A DNA stretch of 64,000 nt from Kitasatospora sp. MAP12-44 (GTDB taxonomy: Bacteria > Actinomycetota > Actinomycetes > Streptomycetales > Streptomycetaceae). Below the pieces are notes generated by a model, which was given only the letters and a program-made list of their open reading frames with translations, was not told where the DNA came from and searched no databases. The position numbers and the translations under genes were made by a program. Positions 17,034-24,940 of the stretch are shown here, one piece after another; the first letter of the stretch is position 1, and every line of letters begins with the position of its first letter. The stretch lies in contig NZ_JARZAE010000004.1 in NCBI RefSeq assembly GCF_029892095.1, forward strand, positions 2,666,001 to 2,730,000. Direction: 5' to 3'.

Positions 17034-17126
17034 ATGAACGAGACAGTGATCCTCGGCGCCGGATACACCGGCCTGACCGCCGCGCTGAGCTCCAGGATCT
17101 GGCCGCGGGCCACCTCCACGACATGA
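17034..17126 (+). pseudogene. N-terminal fragment of an FAD/NAD(P)-dependent oxidoreductase
   Basis: A well-placed GGGAGAG site precedes an ATG encoding ETVILGAGYTGLTAAL, an unmistakable dinucleotide-binding GxGxxG opening, but the frame changes character after about 20 residues and stops at codon 31. The rest of the enzyme is absent. A truncation remnant with its translation start preserved. Confidence 0.6.
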
Positions 17127-17149
17127 ACCAGGCCCGGAATACGCCTTGA

Positions 17150-18145
17150 TTACGCCTTCGGGAGGGTGAGCCGGACGCCGGCCCGCTTGACCGCGCGGCC
17201 GACGATCGCGGTCTCCACCCGCTGCACTCCCAGCGGGCCGAGCACCTCGGTGCTGAAGCGGTAGAGCTGGCCGTAGTCGGCGCAGAAGAGCGTGGCCATC
17301 AGGTTGGCCGGGCCGCTGGTGGCCAGCACACCGTGCACCTGCGGGTGGGCGGCCAGCGCGCGCCCGGCCTCGGCGAGCCGGGCCGGGGGCACCTCCAACC
17401 ACAGGTTGGCGTCGACCGCCATGCCCAGCAACCGCGGGTCGATGGTGGCGTGCGTGCGCAGCAGCCCCGCCGCGGCCAGCCGGTGCAGGCGGCGCCGGAC
17501 GGTCGACTCGGGCGCGGCGACGGCGGCTGCCAGCGCGGCGGCGGAGAGCCGGGCGTCGTCGGCCAGGCGGCGCAGCAGCAGGCGGTCGAGTTCGTCGGGC
17601 TGGACGGGCTGGACGGGCTGGCCGTCGGCCACTGGTGGTTCGGGAGTGAGCGCGGCGACCTCGTCCGGGGTGAGCCAACCGGCCTGCCAGTGACCGGCGT
17701 CCGCGAAGACGTGCAGCACCGCGTGCACGGTGGTCTCGGTGACCGCGGCGGTGCCGGGCAGCTGGCTGTGCAGCAGGCGGTCGCGGCCGGCGCGGTCGGT
17801 GAGCGCGACGGCGCTGACCTCCTCGCCGCCGAGCATGATGTCGACGAACGGGATGTCCGGGCGGGCCGCGAGGGCGTCCGCGATGGCCTCCACCCGGCCG
17901 CGCAGCACCCGGACCCGGAGCAGCAGCGCGCCCACCGTCTCGTCCGCGACCCCGTTCATCAGCACCACCCGCAGCACCCCCGTCTCGCGCAGCCGACTCA
18001 GCCGGCGGGTGACGGTGCGCACCGAGACACCGAGCACCTCGGCGATCCGGCCCGGCTCGGCGCGACCGTCGAGTTGCAGGGCGCAGACCAGCCGGCGGTC
18101 CAGCTGGTCGAGCAGGGTGGCCGGATCCGCCGTTTCGGTGCGCAT
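17150..18145 (-). CDS. Double-length Lrp/AsnC family transcriptional regulator
   Basis: 331 residues, twice the usual AsnC length. Two helix-turn-helix segments are visible, at about residues 15-65 (RIAEVLGVSVRTVTRRLSRL) and 185-235 (ALAAAVAAPESTVRRRLHRL), each followed by a RAM-like effector domain. Such tandem AsnC proteins are common in Streptomyces. The start at 18145 gives the conserved N-terminus. It is divergent from the inositol-monophosphatase-like gene, sharing a 94-bp promoter region, and is the obvious candidate to control it. Confidence 0.85.
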   Translation of the reverse strand: MRTETADPATLLDQLDRRLVCALQLDGRAEPGRIAEVLGVSVRTVTRRLSRLRETGVLRVVLMNGVADETVGALLLRVRVLRGRVEAIADALAARPDIPFVDIMLGGEEVSAVALTDRAGRDRLLHSQLPGTAAVTETTVHAVLHVFADAGHWQAGWLTPDEVAALTPEPPVADGQPVQPVQPDELDRLLLRRLADDARLSAAALAAAVAAPESTVRRRLHRLAAAGLLRTHATIDPRLLGMAVDANLWLEVPPARLAEAGRALAAHPQVHGVLATSGPANLMATLFCADYGQLYRFSTEVLGPLGVQRVETAIVGRAVKRAGVRLTLPKA

Positions 18146-18239
18146 GCCTGTCCGATCTCCGCCACAGCGGCGGCCTTCGACGTCGTCTTCTGCCGCACCG
18201 ACGGTACTCCTGGTGTCCCGACGGAGAGAGGACGGAACC

Positions 18240-19040
18240 ATGCGGAAGCTGCGGGAACAGGTCGAGGCGGCGGTGCGCGAGGTCGGCGCCCGGCTGGCCG
18301 AACAGCAGGGCGACGCACCGATCGCGGCCACCACGCGGGAGGCCGCCTTCGCGGCGTTCGCGGCGGTGGACGGGCCGGCCTCGGCGCTCCTTCGCGAGCG
18401 GCTGGGCGCGCTGCGGCCGACGGCCGGGTGGCTGGACGACGAGCTCGAGGACGAGCTGGAGAGCGCGGTGCCGGCCGGCGGCGAGTGGTGGATGTGCGAC
18501 GCCACCGACGGCGCGGTGCAGTACCTGCTGGGCCTGCCGCAGTGGGCGGTCACCGCGACCCTGCTGCGGGACGGCGAGGCCGTGCTGTCGGTGGTGCACG
18601 CACCGCTGCTGGGCCAGACCTACACCGCCCTGCGAGGCGCCGGCGCAGAGCTGAACGGACGCCCGATCCGGCCCTCCGCACGGGAGTTGGCGGCCGCCGT
18701 GGTCGGCACCAGCCAGCCCCCGACGGCGGCTTCCCACCCCGAGGCGCTGCGCCGCGCCGGCCGTTCGCTCCCCCTGGTCCTGCCCGCCGTCCTTGCCGTC
18801 CGCAACCTCGGCCCGACCGCCCTGCAGGTCGCCCAGGTCGGCTCCGGCCACCTGGACGCCTTCTGGGAGTACGGCCCCGACCCCGTCAACCTCCTCCCCG
18901 GCGCCCTGATCGCCACCGAAGCGGGCGCCTCCGTCACCGACACGGCCGGCGCCCCGTGGACCCCGGCGGCGGACGGCTTCCTCGCGGCGGCACCGGGGCA
19001 ACGGGCCCAACTGCTGGCGCTGCTGGGCCAGGTGAGGTGA
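18240..19040 (+). CDS. Inositol-monophosphatase family protein
   Basis: 266 residues with the fold of Mg-dependent sugar/nucleotide phosphatases. The metal-site block is WMCDATDGAVQYLLGLPQWA, equivalent to the family's DPIDGTxNF motif, with an acidic pair in DDELEDE before it. The C-terminal metal motif WDxAA is replaced by FWEYGPDPVNLLPG, so activity on inositol phosphate is uncertain. ATG at 18240 follows GAGAGAGGAC. Divergent from the double AsnC regulator. Confidence 0.75.
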   Translation: MRKLREQVEAAVREVGARLAEQQGDAPIAATTREAAFAAFAAVDGPASALLRERLGALRPTAGWLDDELEDELESAVPAGGEWWMCDATDGAVQYLLGLPQWAVTATLLRDGEAVLSVVHAPLLGQTYTALRGAGAELNGRPIRPSARELAAAVVGTSQPPTAASHPEALRRAGRSLPLVLPAVLAVRNLGPTALQVAQVGSGHLDAFWEYGPDPVNLLPGALIATEAGASVTDTAGAPWTPAADGFLAAAPGQRAQLLALLGQVR

Positions 19041-19270
19041 TCAGTTGAGGTTAGCGGCTGGGTGCTCGGGGTCGTAGGCGCGGGACCAGGACGTCGGCGC
19101 TCCCAGCCGTAGCAGCGGTTCGGTGTTGGACGGCCGGAGGTTGAACCACCGGCCGTCGCCGAGGTCGACGGTGAGCCCGTCAGGTCGGTCGCAGGTCACA
19201 CCGTCCAACTGGCAGTAGGCGCCGCACTCTTGGAGAACCTGCTCGGATCGTCGTGCGTTGAGGATGTCGA
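19041..19270 (-). pseudogene. Phosphomannomutase C-terminal fragment fused to a kinase-like 3' end
   Basis: No start codon, but the minus-strand frame reads DGLTVDLGDGRWFNLRPSNT then EPLLRL, the C-terminal phosphosugar-binding domain of alpha-D-phosphohexomutases (ManB type). The catalytic N-terminal three domains (some 370 residues) are missing. The last 55 bases (19041-19095) are unlike any mutase C-terminus and instead resemble the 3' end of the kinase-like gene at 21622, so the fragment is a chimera. Confidence 0.6.
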
Positions 19271-19442
19271 CGGCGTCAAGACATACGCCGGCGCCTTCGG
19301 GCGGATCGTCGCAGCCGCGCTGTCAACGGACGACTCGCTCCGTTCGGGTGATCAACCGTCAAGGGCCGCAGAGCAGCGCGCTCCGCCCTTAGCCCCACCC
19401 TCACCCAAAGTCGGACTGATCGACTTTGCGCTCCCGGTGCGC

Positions 19443-19474
19443 TCCGCCGGTCCGCCGGTCCGCCGGTCCGCCGG
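19443..19474. repeat. Four tandem copies of TCCGCCGG
   Basis: Exact 8-bp units in a gene-poor stretch (19271-19511) between the phosphomannomutase remnant and a small plus-strand gene. Nothing else recognisable is seen in that stretch. Confidence 0.85.
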
Positions 19475-19511
19475 TCACACTCTCGCGAATACTGTCCGTG
19501 TAGCAGATCCG

Positions 19512-19697
19512 ATGACATTTCGCCCAACAAGCGAGGATGCCGCAAATCTGGCCATCCGGTACGCGCTTGCACTCGCCGCCCGCGAGCAGCGCCAAGCTGA
19601 CCTGCGAGCCGACGCCGCACGGTTGATGAGCACCCCCGAGTATCTGACGGAGGTGCGGACCGTGCGAGTGGAGGTGGACGAACTCAGTGCGTGGTGA
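19512..19697 (+). CDS. Small hypothetical protein, antitoxin-like C-terminus
   Basis: 61 residues, helical and charged: an Arg/Ala-rich helix (ALAAREQRQADLRADAARLM) then a tail with EYLTEVRTVRVEVDELSAW, which resembles tails of small actinobacterial antitoxin-type proteins. The next frame would begin at GTGA overlapping the stop but closes within about 20 codons at the 39-bp repeat, so any cognate toxin gene is missing. Only a weak ribosome site precedes the ATG. Function unknown. Confidence 0.4.
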   Translation: MTFRPTSEDAANLAIRYALALAAREQRQADLRADAARLMSTPEYLTEVRTVRVEVDELSAW

Positions 19698-19713
19698 CGT
19701 CCGTTTCAGGCGA

Positions 19714-19752
19714 CTTGACCCACAGGCCCCACGCCCCGTCTACACGGCATTG
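19714..19752. repeat. 39-bp direct repeat, copy A
   Basis: Begins CTTGACCCACAGGCC and ends TACACGGCATTG. 38 of 39 bases match copy B at 21580-21618. It starts three bases beyond the stop codon of the PaaK-like gene. Confidence 0.9.
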
Positions 19753-19755
19753 GGT

Positions 19756-20997
19756 CTAGACGAGGGTCACGTCGTCGAGCGTTCCAGGACCGTGCAGGAC
19801 CACCTGAAGCTCTGCCGGCAGGGACGCCCGGGCCAGGTCGGCGACGGCCCGCGCCTCCTGCGGCCAGACCCGCGGGTCGAAACGGAGTTCCACGTGGACG
19901 GCGGGCCCCGCGGCGTCGTCCACGAGCTTGAAACGAGGGCTGCCGGCCTCGTAGTGCCGTTGGTCGGCATCGGGGTACAGATGGCGGGGACTGACCGCGA
20001 CCTGCGGCAGGTCGGCGAGGGCGGCCACACAGTCGGCGGTGGTGACGAACACCCCGCGCTCGCCGACCGCCAGGCAGTGCTCCTCCCGCCCCAACGGGCG
20101 GAACCCCGGCTCCCCCCACTTCGGGCAGGGCTGCGCGGCGAGTTCGACGAGGTCGCCGGGCCGGTACCGGATGCGGGGCTCGAACTCGACGTAGGGGTGG
20201 AGCGCCGTCACCAGCAGGCTGCCGCGTCCGCCCAGCGGAACGTAGCGGTCGGGATCGGCCGGATCGACGACCTCCGCGACGCAGGAAGGGGGGAAGTGGT
20301 GGTGCGCGCAGACCCGGCACTTGAGCGCGTTGCACATCCGCAGTTCGGAGAAGCCGTAGACCGTGTCGATCTCCGCGCCCCACCACTCCCGCAGCCGGAA
20401 CTCCCAACCCGGGGAAAGGAATTCACGTCCGACCTCCAGCGTTTCGAGGCCGAACCCGGCGAGGTCGCCGAAACGCTGCTGCATATGCAGCGTCAGGTCC
20501 TTGATCTGCCGCGCCGTGCCCGCCAGGACACGAACGCGGCTCCCGTCGGCCGAACCGTTCACGATGAGGTCGGCCGCCAGGTCGAAGTAGCGCATCGACA
20601 GCAGCGGGACGAAGTCCCCTTCCCCGGCGAGGTCCAGTCCCACCACGGCCCCGTGGTTGAAGCCGACCAGCTGCAGCCGTCGCCGACCGTCGGCGACCCG
20701 GCCGGCCCTCAGGGCCGCGCGCTCGGCCTCGGTCGAGTAGAAAGCCTTGGGGACACCGGAGGTGCCGTTCGTGAACCCGGTGGTGATCCCGTCGAACGTC
20801 GAGGTGCGCAGCTGCTCGCGGACCGCGGCCCAACCGGCCGGGTCGAGCCAGGGCAGCTGTCGCAGCAGGGTGGGGGCGTTGGCGGGCCCGATGTCCCCGG
20901 CGGGTATCAGCTGCCGGTAGAACGGGCTGTCCGCACGCAGGCGGGTCAGCGTCCGGGCCAGGCCGATCAGGCGCTGCTCGGTCAGGGTGGTGTGCAT
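19756..20997 (-). CDS. PaaK-like adenylate-forming enzyme (phenylacetate-CoA ligase superfamily)
   Basis: 413-residue ATP-dependent acyl/aryl-activating enzyme. The phosphate loop is TTGFTNGTSGVPKAF, the core motif is VYGFSELRMCN and the hinge-proximal strand is RIRYRPGDLVEL. Between them an insertion with CNALKCRVCAHHHFPPSC carries four Cys and several His, suggesting a zinc site as in CapK/F390-synthetase relatives. The acyl substrate is unknown. It lies downstream of a small secreted Cys peptide gene on the same strand (80-bp gap), both enclosed by the 39-bp repeats. No carrier protein gene is adjacent. Confidence 0.75.
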   Translation of the reverse strand: MHTTLTEQRLIGLARTLTRLRADSPFYRQLIPAGDIGPANAPTLLRQLPWLDPAGWAAVREQLRTSTFDGITTGFTNGTSGVPKAFYSTEAERAALRAGRVADGRRRLQLVGFNHGAVVGLDLAGEGDFVPLLSMRYFDLAADLIVNGSADGSRVRVLAGTARQIKDLTLHMQQRFGDLAGFGLETLEVGREFLSPGWEFRLREWWGAEIDTVYGFSELRMCNALKCRVCAHHHFPPSCVAEVVDPADPDRYVPLGGRGSLLVTALHPYVEFEPRIRYRPGDLVELAAQPCPKWGEPGFRPLGREEHCLAVGERGVFVTTADCVAALADLPQVAVSPRHLYPDADQRHYEAGSPRFKLVDDAAGPAVHVELRFDPRVWPQEARAVADLARASLPAELQVVLHGPGTLDDVTLV

Positions 20998-21077
20998 GAG
21001 CTGTCTCCTTGGGACCGGGACCGCCGGGCCGGGGCCGTCAGGTGGATCCGATCGTCACACCACCCCTCGCCGGAAGG

Positions 21078-21281
21078 TCAGAAGCACCCGGCCGGCCGGA
21101 AGAGCTCCACGCCATGGAGGTGCTCGGGCGTCGCCGCGGCGGCGATCGGGCAGCCTCGGGCTTCGGTCGTCGTCGGACCGGCCGAAGCGGTCGCCGCCGC
21201 CGGCACGACTATCAGTCCGGCGCTGATCGCTGCCAGAACGGCGACGCGCACGACCGGGATTTCAGGAAGACCGTTGAGCAT
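21078..21281 (-). CDS. Small secreted two-cysteine peptide precursor
   Basis: 67 residues. After a short polar start (MLNGLPEIPVVR) comes a hydrophobic signal segment ending ATASA, a good signal-peptidase I site near residue 34. The predicted mature part is about 33 residues and has two Cys, in RGCPIAAA and at RPAGCF at the extreme C-terminus, which could form one disulfide. An AAAGGA site precedes the ATG at 21281. No homologue is recognised. Its operon-like position ahead of the PaaK-like ligase suggests a shared role, but this is inference. Confidence 0.55.
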   Translation of the reverse strand: MLNGLPEIPVVRVAVLAAISAGLIVVPAAATASAGPTTTEARGCPIAAAATPEHLHGVELFRPAGCF

Positions 21282-21579
21282 GTGCGTGTTCCTTTGATTG
21301 GGCAGAACTCTTGATGCGGTGAGACCGTAGCAGCACATCAGTGTCAACGATCATCGGGATGCCCGACTGAACGATCCTGGGGGTCCTGGCTCCTGCGAGA
21401 TCGTCAGATCATGACGGAAGGTCATGGCGCCGCCACCGTAGGCGGGTGCGGGCCGTACGCGCCGGTCGGCTGTGACCACCCGCGTAGCCGTAGATCGCGA
21501 CCTTCACACTGCCGTGCCCGGAAAGCGGGGAGGTCATGCACTGCCTCGGGGCGACCCGACATCCTGACCGCGCCAGACC
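21282..21579. other. Intergenic region with small inverted repeats
   Basis: About 300 bp without a convincing gene, lower in GC than its surroundings. It contains the inverted repeat CATGAC-GGAAG-GTCATG (21410-21426) and a short stem CGGGATGCCCG. It should hold the promoter of the small secreted peptide. A 64-codon minus-strand frame at 21422-21616 runs through the 39-bp repeat and has no protein-like features. Confidence 0.5.
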
Positions 21580-21618
21580 CTTGACCCACAGGCCCCACGC
21601 CCTGTCTACACGGCATTG
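21580..21618. repeat. 39-bp direct repeat, copy B
   Basis: 38 of 39 bases identical to copy A at 19714-19752 in the same orientation (one C/T difference). It begins three bases beyond the TAG stop of the kinase-like gene, the same relation copy A has to its gene. Confidence 0.9.
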
Positions 21619-21621
21619 CAG

Positions 21622-22269
21622 CTAGGTGAGGTTGGCGGCTGGGCGGTTGGGGTCGTCTGTCTGGATCAGGATGTCGGCGGATTCAGCGGGGGTGACCTCG
21701 GCTTCGTAACGGGCGAAGGCGGGGAGGGTCCAGTGGTCGGCGGGTGGGGTGCGGCGGCGTAGCGCGGCCGGGGACATCCGCAGGTGGACGGTCAGGTCGA
21801 ACGGGAACCAGCGGCCCTGGAGCAGCGGGCCGTCCAGCAACAGGACGGTCCCCGGCGCGAGTTGGACGTACGGGCTGCGGGTGGCGCGGTCGGTGGCGGG
21901 GTCGCGGAGGTCGGGCAGGATGCGGCCGGTGCCGCCCGGGTCCAGCGGCGTGAAGACCTCGCGGAAGAGCGCGTCGGCGTCCAGCCAGAGGCTGTAGTAG
22001 GCGTCGGCGTCCTGGTGCCCGTACTCCAGGCGCAGTGAGGCGGGGCGCAGGAAGCCGGTGCTGCGTACGCGTTGGACGGCCCGGCCGCGCAGCCGCAGCT
22101 CCTCGGCCAACTCGGCTGCCAGCCGCTCGGGTTGGGCGGCGGGGGCGCCGTCCAGGGCTACCCGTGGCCAGGCGCTGCCGTCGGCCGGCTCGATCCGCTC
22201 GATGCGGTTGGCGAGTTCGTCCGTCAGTCGGGGCCAGGTGATCGGATGCAGCCGCATGATCTCCATCAT
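21622..22269 (-). CDS. Uridine kinase family-like protein
   Basis: 215 residues related to the P-loop nucleoside/phosphotransferase proteins annotated as uridine kinase in Streptomyces. A strand-loop VALDGAPAAQPERLAAEL sits where Walker A would be but lacks the Gly-Lys-Ser/Thr, so kinase activity is doubtful. LAPGTVLLLDGPLLQGRWFP resembles the Walker B-like strand of the family. ATG at 22269 overlaps the preceding stop (ATGA); ATG codons at 22266 and 22257 are alternatives, the last with GGAG close upstream. Downstream is 39-bp repeat copy B. Confidence 0.7.
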   Translation of the reverse strand: MMEIMRLHPITWPRLTDELANRIERIEPADGSAWPRVALDGAPAAQPERLAAELAEELRLRGRAVQRVRSTGFLRPASLRLEYGHQDADAYYSLWLDADALFREVFTPLDPGGTGRILPDLRDPATDRATRSPYVQLAPGTVLLLDGPLLQGRWFPFDLTVHLRMSPAALRRRTPPADHWTLPAFARYEAEVTPAESADILIQTDDPNRPAANLT

Positions 22270-22795
22270 GCCCGGGCAGCGGCGGCCGTCTCCAGCAGGG
22301 TCTTGCCGATCGCGGCCCTGGACTCCATCGCGGCGTGCGCGTCGGCGGCCCGCTCCAGTGGGAACCGCTGGCCGATCACCGGACGCAGCCGGCCGGCGGC
22401 GGCCTCGGCGAGGGCCCACGCGGTGCCGGCGCGCACCAGGTCGGGGGTGATCAGGGCCCGGGCGAGGCGGACCTCGCGGGCTGCGGCCAGCTCCTCGGGG
22501 ATCGCCGCCCACGCGCCGCTGGACAGGCCGTAGCTCACCATCCGGCCGCCCGGGCCGAGGAGTTCGAAGGCCTCCCGGCCGATCGCGCCGCCGACGCCGT
22601 TGCCCGGGATCATCGGCGGCTCGGCTCGGCGCGGAACGGACCGGCGCCGGTGGCCCGGAACTGGGTCTCCACGAAGGTGACGTTGGCGTAGGCGACCTCG
22701 ACCAGCACCTGCCCAGGCCCGGGCACCGGCTCGTCGGCGTCCCCCGCGACCAGCACCTGCTGGGCGCCGAACTCCTTCAACCACACTGCACGCAC
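22266..22795 (-). pseudogene. Quinone oxidoreductase-like (MDR family) pseudogene
   Basis: The N-terminal half begins at GTG 22795 and reads VLVEVAYANVTFVETQFRAT, a zinc-independent quinone oxidoreductase start. The frame then breaks: GCCGA is duplicated near 22617-22626, and removing five bases restores RAEPPMIPGNGVGG. The next residues, AIGREAFELLGPGGRMVSYG, belong near residue 230 of the full enzyme, so the central NADPH-binding domain (over 100 residues) is deleted at a repeated VGG-encoding stretch. About 176 codons remain of roughly 320. Confidence 0.8.
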
Positions 22796-22856
22796 GAGGA
22801 CTCCTCGGTCAGGTTGCGACGACCTGACCATCCTCACTCTTCAAGTGCCCTTGAGG

Positions 22857-23792
22857 TCAATGTGAGGTCAACAGTGCCGCCAGCGCCTGCTCGGTCGCCG
22901 CGCGGGAGGCGGCGTCCAGGTCGGCGGCGGTGCCTCGCAGGCGGTGGGCGGTCTCGACGGCGGCCAGTGCGAGCAGGCCGGGGAGCAGGTCGACGCTGCG
23001 CCGGGCCAGCCACGCGGTGCCGCGGGTGGCCAGCCACCAGAGGTCGGCGGCGCGGCTGGGCGGCGGGGGTGCCAGGACGGCCGTGGGCGGCGGGCCCAGC
23101 GGGTGGCCGGCCTCGGCGAGCAGGGCGTGGAAGTGCCGGGCGATCAGCAGGTGGCCGGCCGGGCTGGGGTGCAGGCGGTCGGCGCTGAGCAGGGCGCGGT
23201 CCGCCAGCCAGGGCAGCCGGGCGAGGTGCAGATGGACCGCCCGGTGGCGCTTGGACAGCTCGTGCACCACGGTGTTGACGGCCGCCATCCGGCGGGCCAG
23301 CGGGCGGGCCAGTGGGGCGGGCAGGCCGAGCAGGACGCCCGGGTCGGGCAGGCAGGCGGTGAGCAGCACCGCTCCGCCGGAGCCCAGTTCGCCGAGCACC
23401 CGGTCCAGCGCGGCCGCGGTGCGCCGCAGGTCGAAGTCGGCGCGCAGGGTGTCGTTGCCGCCCACCAGGACGGCGGCCAGCTGGGGGTGCAGGGCCAGGG
23501 CGCGGCCGAGTTGGCCGTCCGGCAGGTCGGCGGCGCGGGCGCCGCTGGTGGCCAGGTTGTGGAAGCGGACGGCCGAGGGGCGGGCGGCCAGCGACGGGGC
23601 GAGCAGCGCGGCCCAGCCCCGCCAGCCGTCCGGTACCGGGGCGCCGACGCCCTCGGTGAGCGAGTCGCCGAGGGCGACGAAGTCGGTGATCCGGGTGGCG
23701 GGGACGGGAGCGGGGACGGACGGCGCCGGACGAGCGGGGATGGGAGCAGCGGGAGCGGAGGCGGACGGCGCCGGACGGGCGGGGGCGGTCAT
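22857..23792 (-). CDS. SGNH/GDSL-type hydrolase
   Basis: 311-residue esterase-family protein. Block I is FVALGDSLTEG with the nucleophilic Ser, block III is LVGGNDTL, and block V is DRLHPSPAGH with the catalytic Asp/His pair. The N-terminal 33 residues are a Pro/Ala-rich stretch (PAPSASAPAAPIPARP) without a hydrophobic core, so secretion is unlikely. Its ATG overlaps the stop of the upstream glycosyltransferase, forming a three-gene operon with two glycosyltransferases; it may remove acyl groups from a glycan or glycolipid made by them. Confidence 0.88.
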   Translation of the reverse strand: MTAPARPAPSASAPAAPIPARPAPSVPAPVPATRITDFVALGDSLTEGVGAPVPDGWRGWAALLAPSLAARPSAVRFHNLATSGARAADLPDGQLGRALALHPQLAAVLVGGNDTLRADFDLRRTAAALDRVLGELGSGGAVLLTACLPDPGVLLGLPAPLARPLARRMAAVNTVVHELSKRHRAVHLHLARLPWLADRALLSADRLHPSPAGHLLIARHFHALLAEAGHPLGPPPTAVLAPPPPSRAADLWWLATRGTAWLARRSVDLLPGLLALAAVETAHRLRGTAADLDAASRAATEQALAALLTSH

Positions 23793-24940
23793 CGGGCCCG
23801 CCCCAGCACCGGCTGGGCCGGGGCCTCGTGCACGCCCAGGAACGCCGCGACCGAGGCCTGCCAGCCGAAGTCCCGCGCCCGGCTGCGGGCGGCCGCCCGG
23901 CGGGCCCGCTCGGGACGGGCGAGCAGCGCGGCGACGGCGTCCGCGAAGCCCGCCCCGGTGTCCGCCGCCGCGACCCCCGCCGGGCCGACGACGGCCGGCA
24001 GGGCGGACGAGCGGCTCACCGCGACCGGCGTACCGCAGGCCAGCGCCTCCAGCGCGGCCAGCCCGAAGGTCTCCACCGGACCGGGTGCGAGCACCACGTC
24101 GGCGGAGGCCAACAGTGCTGCCAGCTCGGCCCGTTCGGCGACATGGCCGAGGAAGTGGACGGGCAGGCCGGAGCGCCGGGCGCGCTCCTGGAGGCGCTCG
24201 CGCAGCGGGCCGGCGCCCGCCACCACCAGGGTGGCGGGCACCGCGCGGCCGATCAGCTCAGCAAGCGCGTCCAGGGCGCGCCCGGGCCGCTTCTCGGCGG
24301 AGAGCCGCGAGCAGAGCACCAGCAGCGGCTGCCCGGGGGCGGCGTACCGGGCCCGGACCGCCGGGTCGCGCAGGCCGGGGTGCAGCCGGTCGAGATCCAC
24401 CCCGAGCGGCGCCTCCAGCAGGTTGCGCGCGCCGATCCGGCGGAACTCCGCGGCGGCCCAGGCCGTCGTGCAGACCACCGAGTCGTACGCCTGCGCGGTA
24501 CGGGAGTTGAGCCGGTCGGCGAGCAACTCGGCGACCGGCTGCGGCAGTCCGCGGGTGCGCAGCAGGCCGGTGGCGTTCTCGTGCGAGACCATGACCGCCC
24601 GCACGCCGTGCTCGCGTGCCCAACCACCGGTCCAGCGCAGGGTGGTGCGGTCGGAGACCTCCAGACGGTCGGGGGCCAGCCCGGCCAGCACCGCGGCCAC
24701 CGCGCGCCGGTCGGTGAGCACCCGGTAGCCGCCGCTGGCCGGCAGGACCGGGCCGGGCACCGTGATCACCCGGCCCTGCGCGGTCTGCTCGTCGCGGTGC
24801 ACCGGGCCGGGGACGATCAGGACCGGCTGGTGGCCCGCCGCGAGGTAGCCCGCCCCGAGGTGGCGCAGCGCGGTACGCAGGCCGCCGGAGACGGGCGTGA
24901 CGAAGTTGGCCAGCCGGACGATCCGCAGCGGGCCGCTCAT
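23789..24940 (-). CDS. GT4-type glycosyltransferase
   Basis: 383-residue GT-B glycosyltransferase. The N-terminal domain begins IVRLANFVTPVSGGLRTAL; the donor-binding domain carries VVAGAGPLRERL and the family-4 motif with acidic pair in PGPVETFGLAALEALACGTPV. Likely transfers a sugar from a nucleotide donor to an envelope lipid or glycan at the cytosolic membrane face. ATG at 24940 overlaps the stop of the preceding glycosyltransferase (ATGA) and has GAGGAG upstream. Confidence 0.9.
   Translation of the reverse strand: MSGPLRIVRLANFVTPVSGGLRTALRHLGAGYLAAGHQPVLIVPGPVHRDEQTAQGRVITVPGPVLPASGGYRVLTDRRAVAAVLAGLAPDRLEVSDRTTLRWTGGWAREHGVRAVMVSHENATGLLRTRGLPQPVAELLADRLNSRTAQAYDSVVCTTAWAAAEFRRIGARNLLEAPLGVDLDRLHPGLRDPAVRARYAAPGQPLLVLCSRLSAEKRPGRALDALAELIGRAVPATLVVAGAGPLRERLQERARRSGLPVHFLGHVAERAELAALLASADVVLAPGPVETFGLAALEALACGTPVAVSRSSALPAVVGPAGVAAADTGAGFADAVAALLARPERARRAAARSRARDFGWQASVAAFLGVHEAPAQPVLGRAR

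Noticed and set aside
21422..21616. 64-codon minus-strand ORF over repeat copy B
   Set aside because: No ribosome site, no domain or signal, and part of it is the 39-bp repeat; it reads as intergenic sequence.
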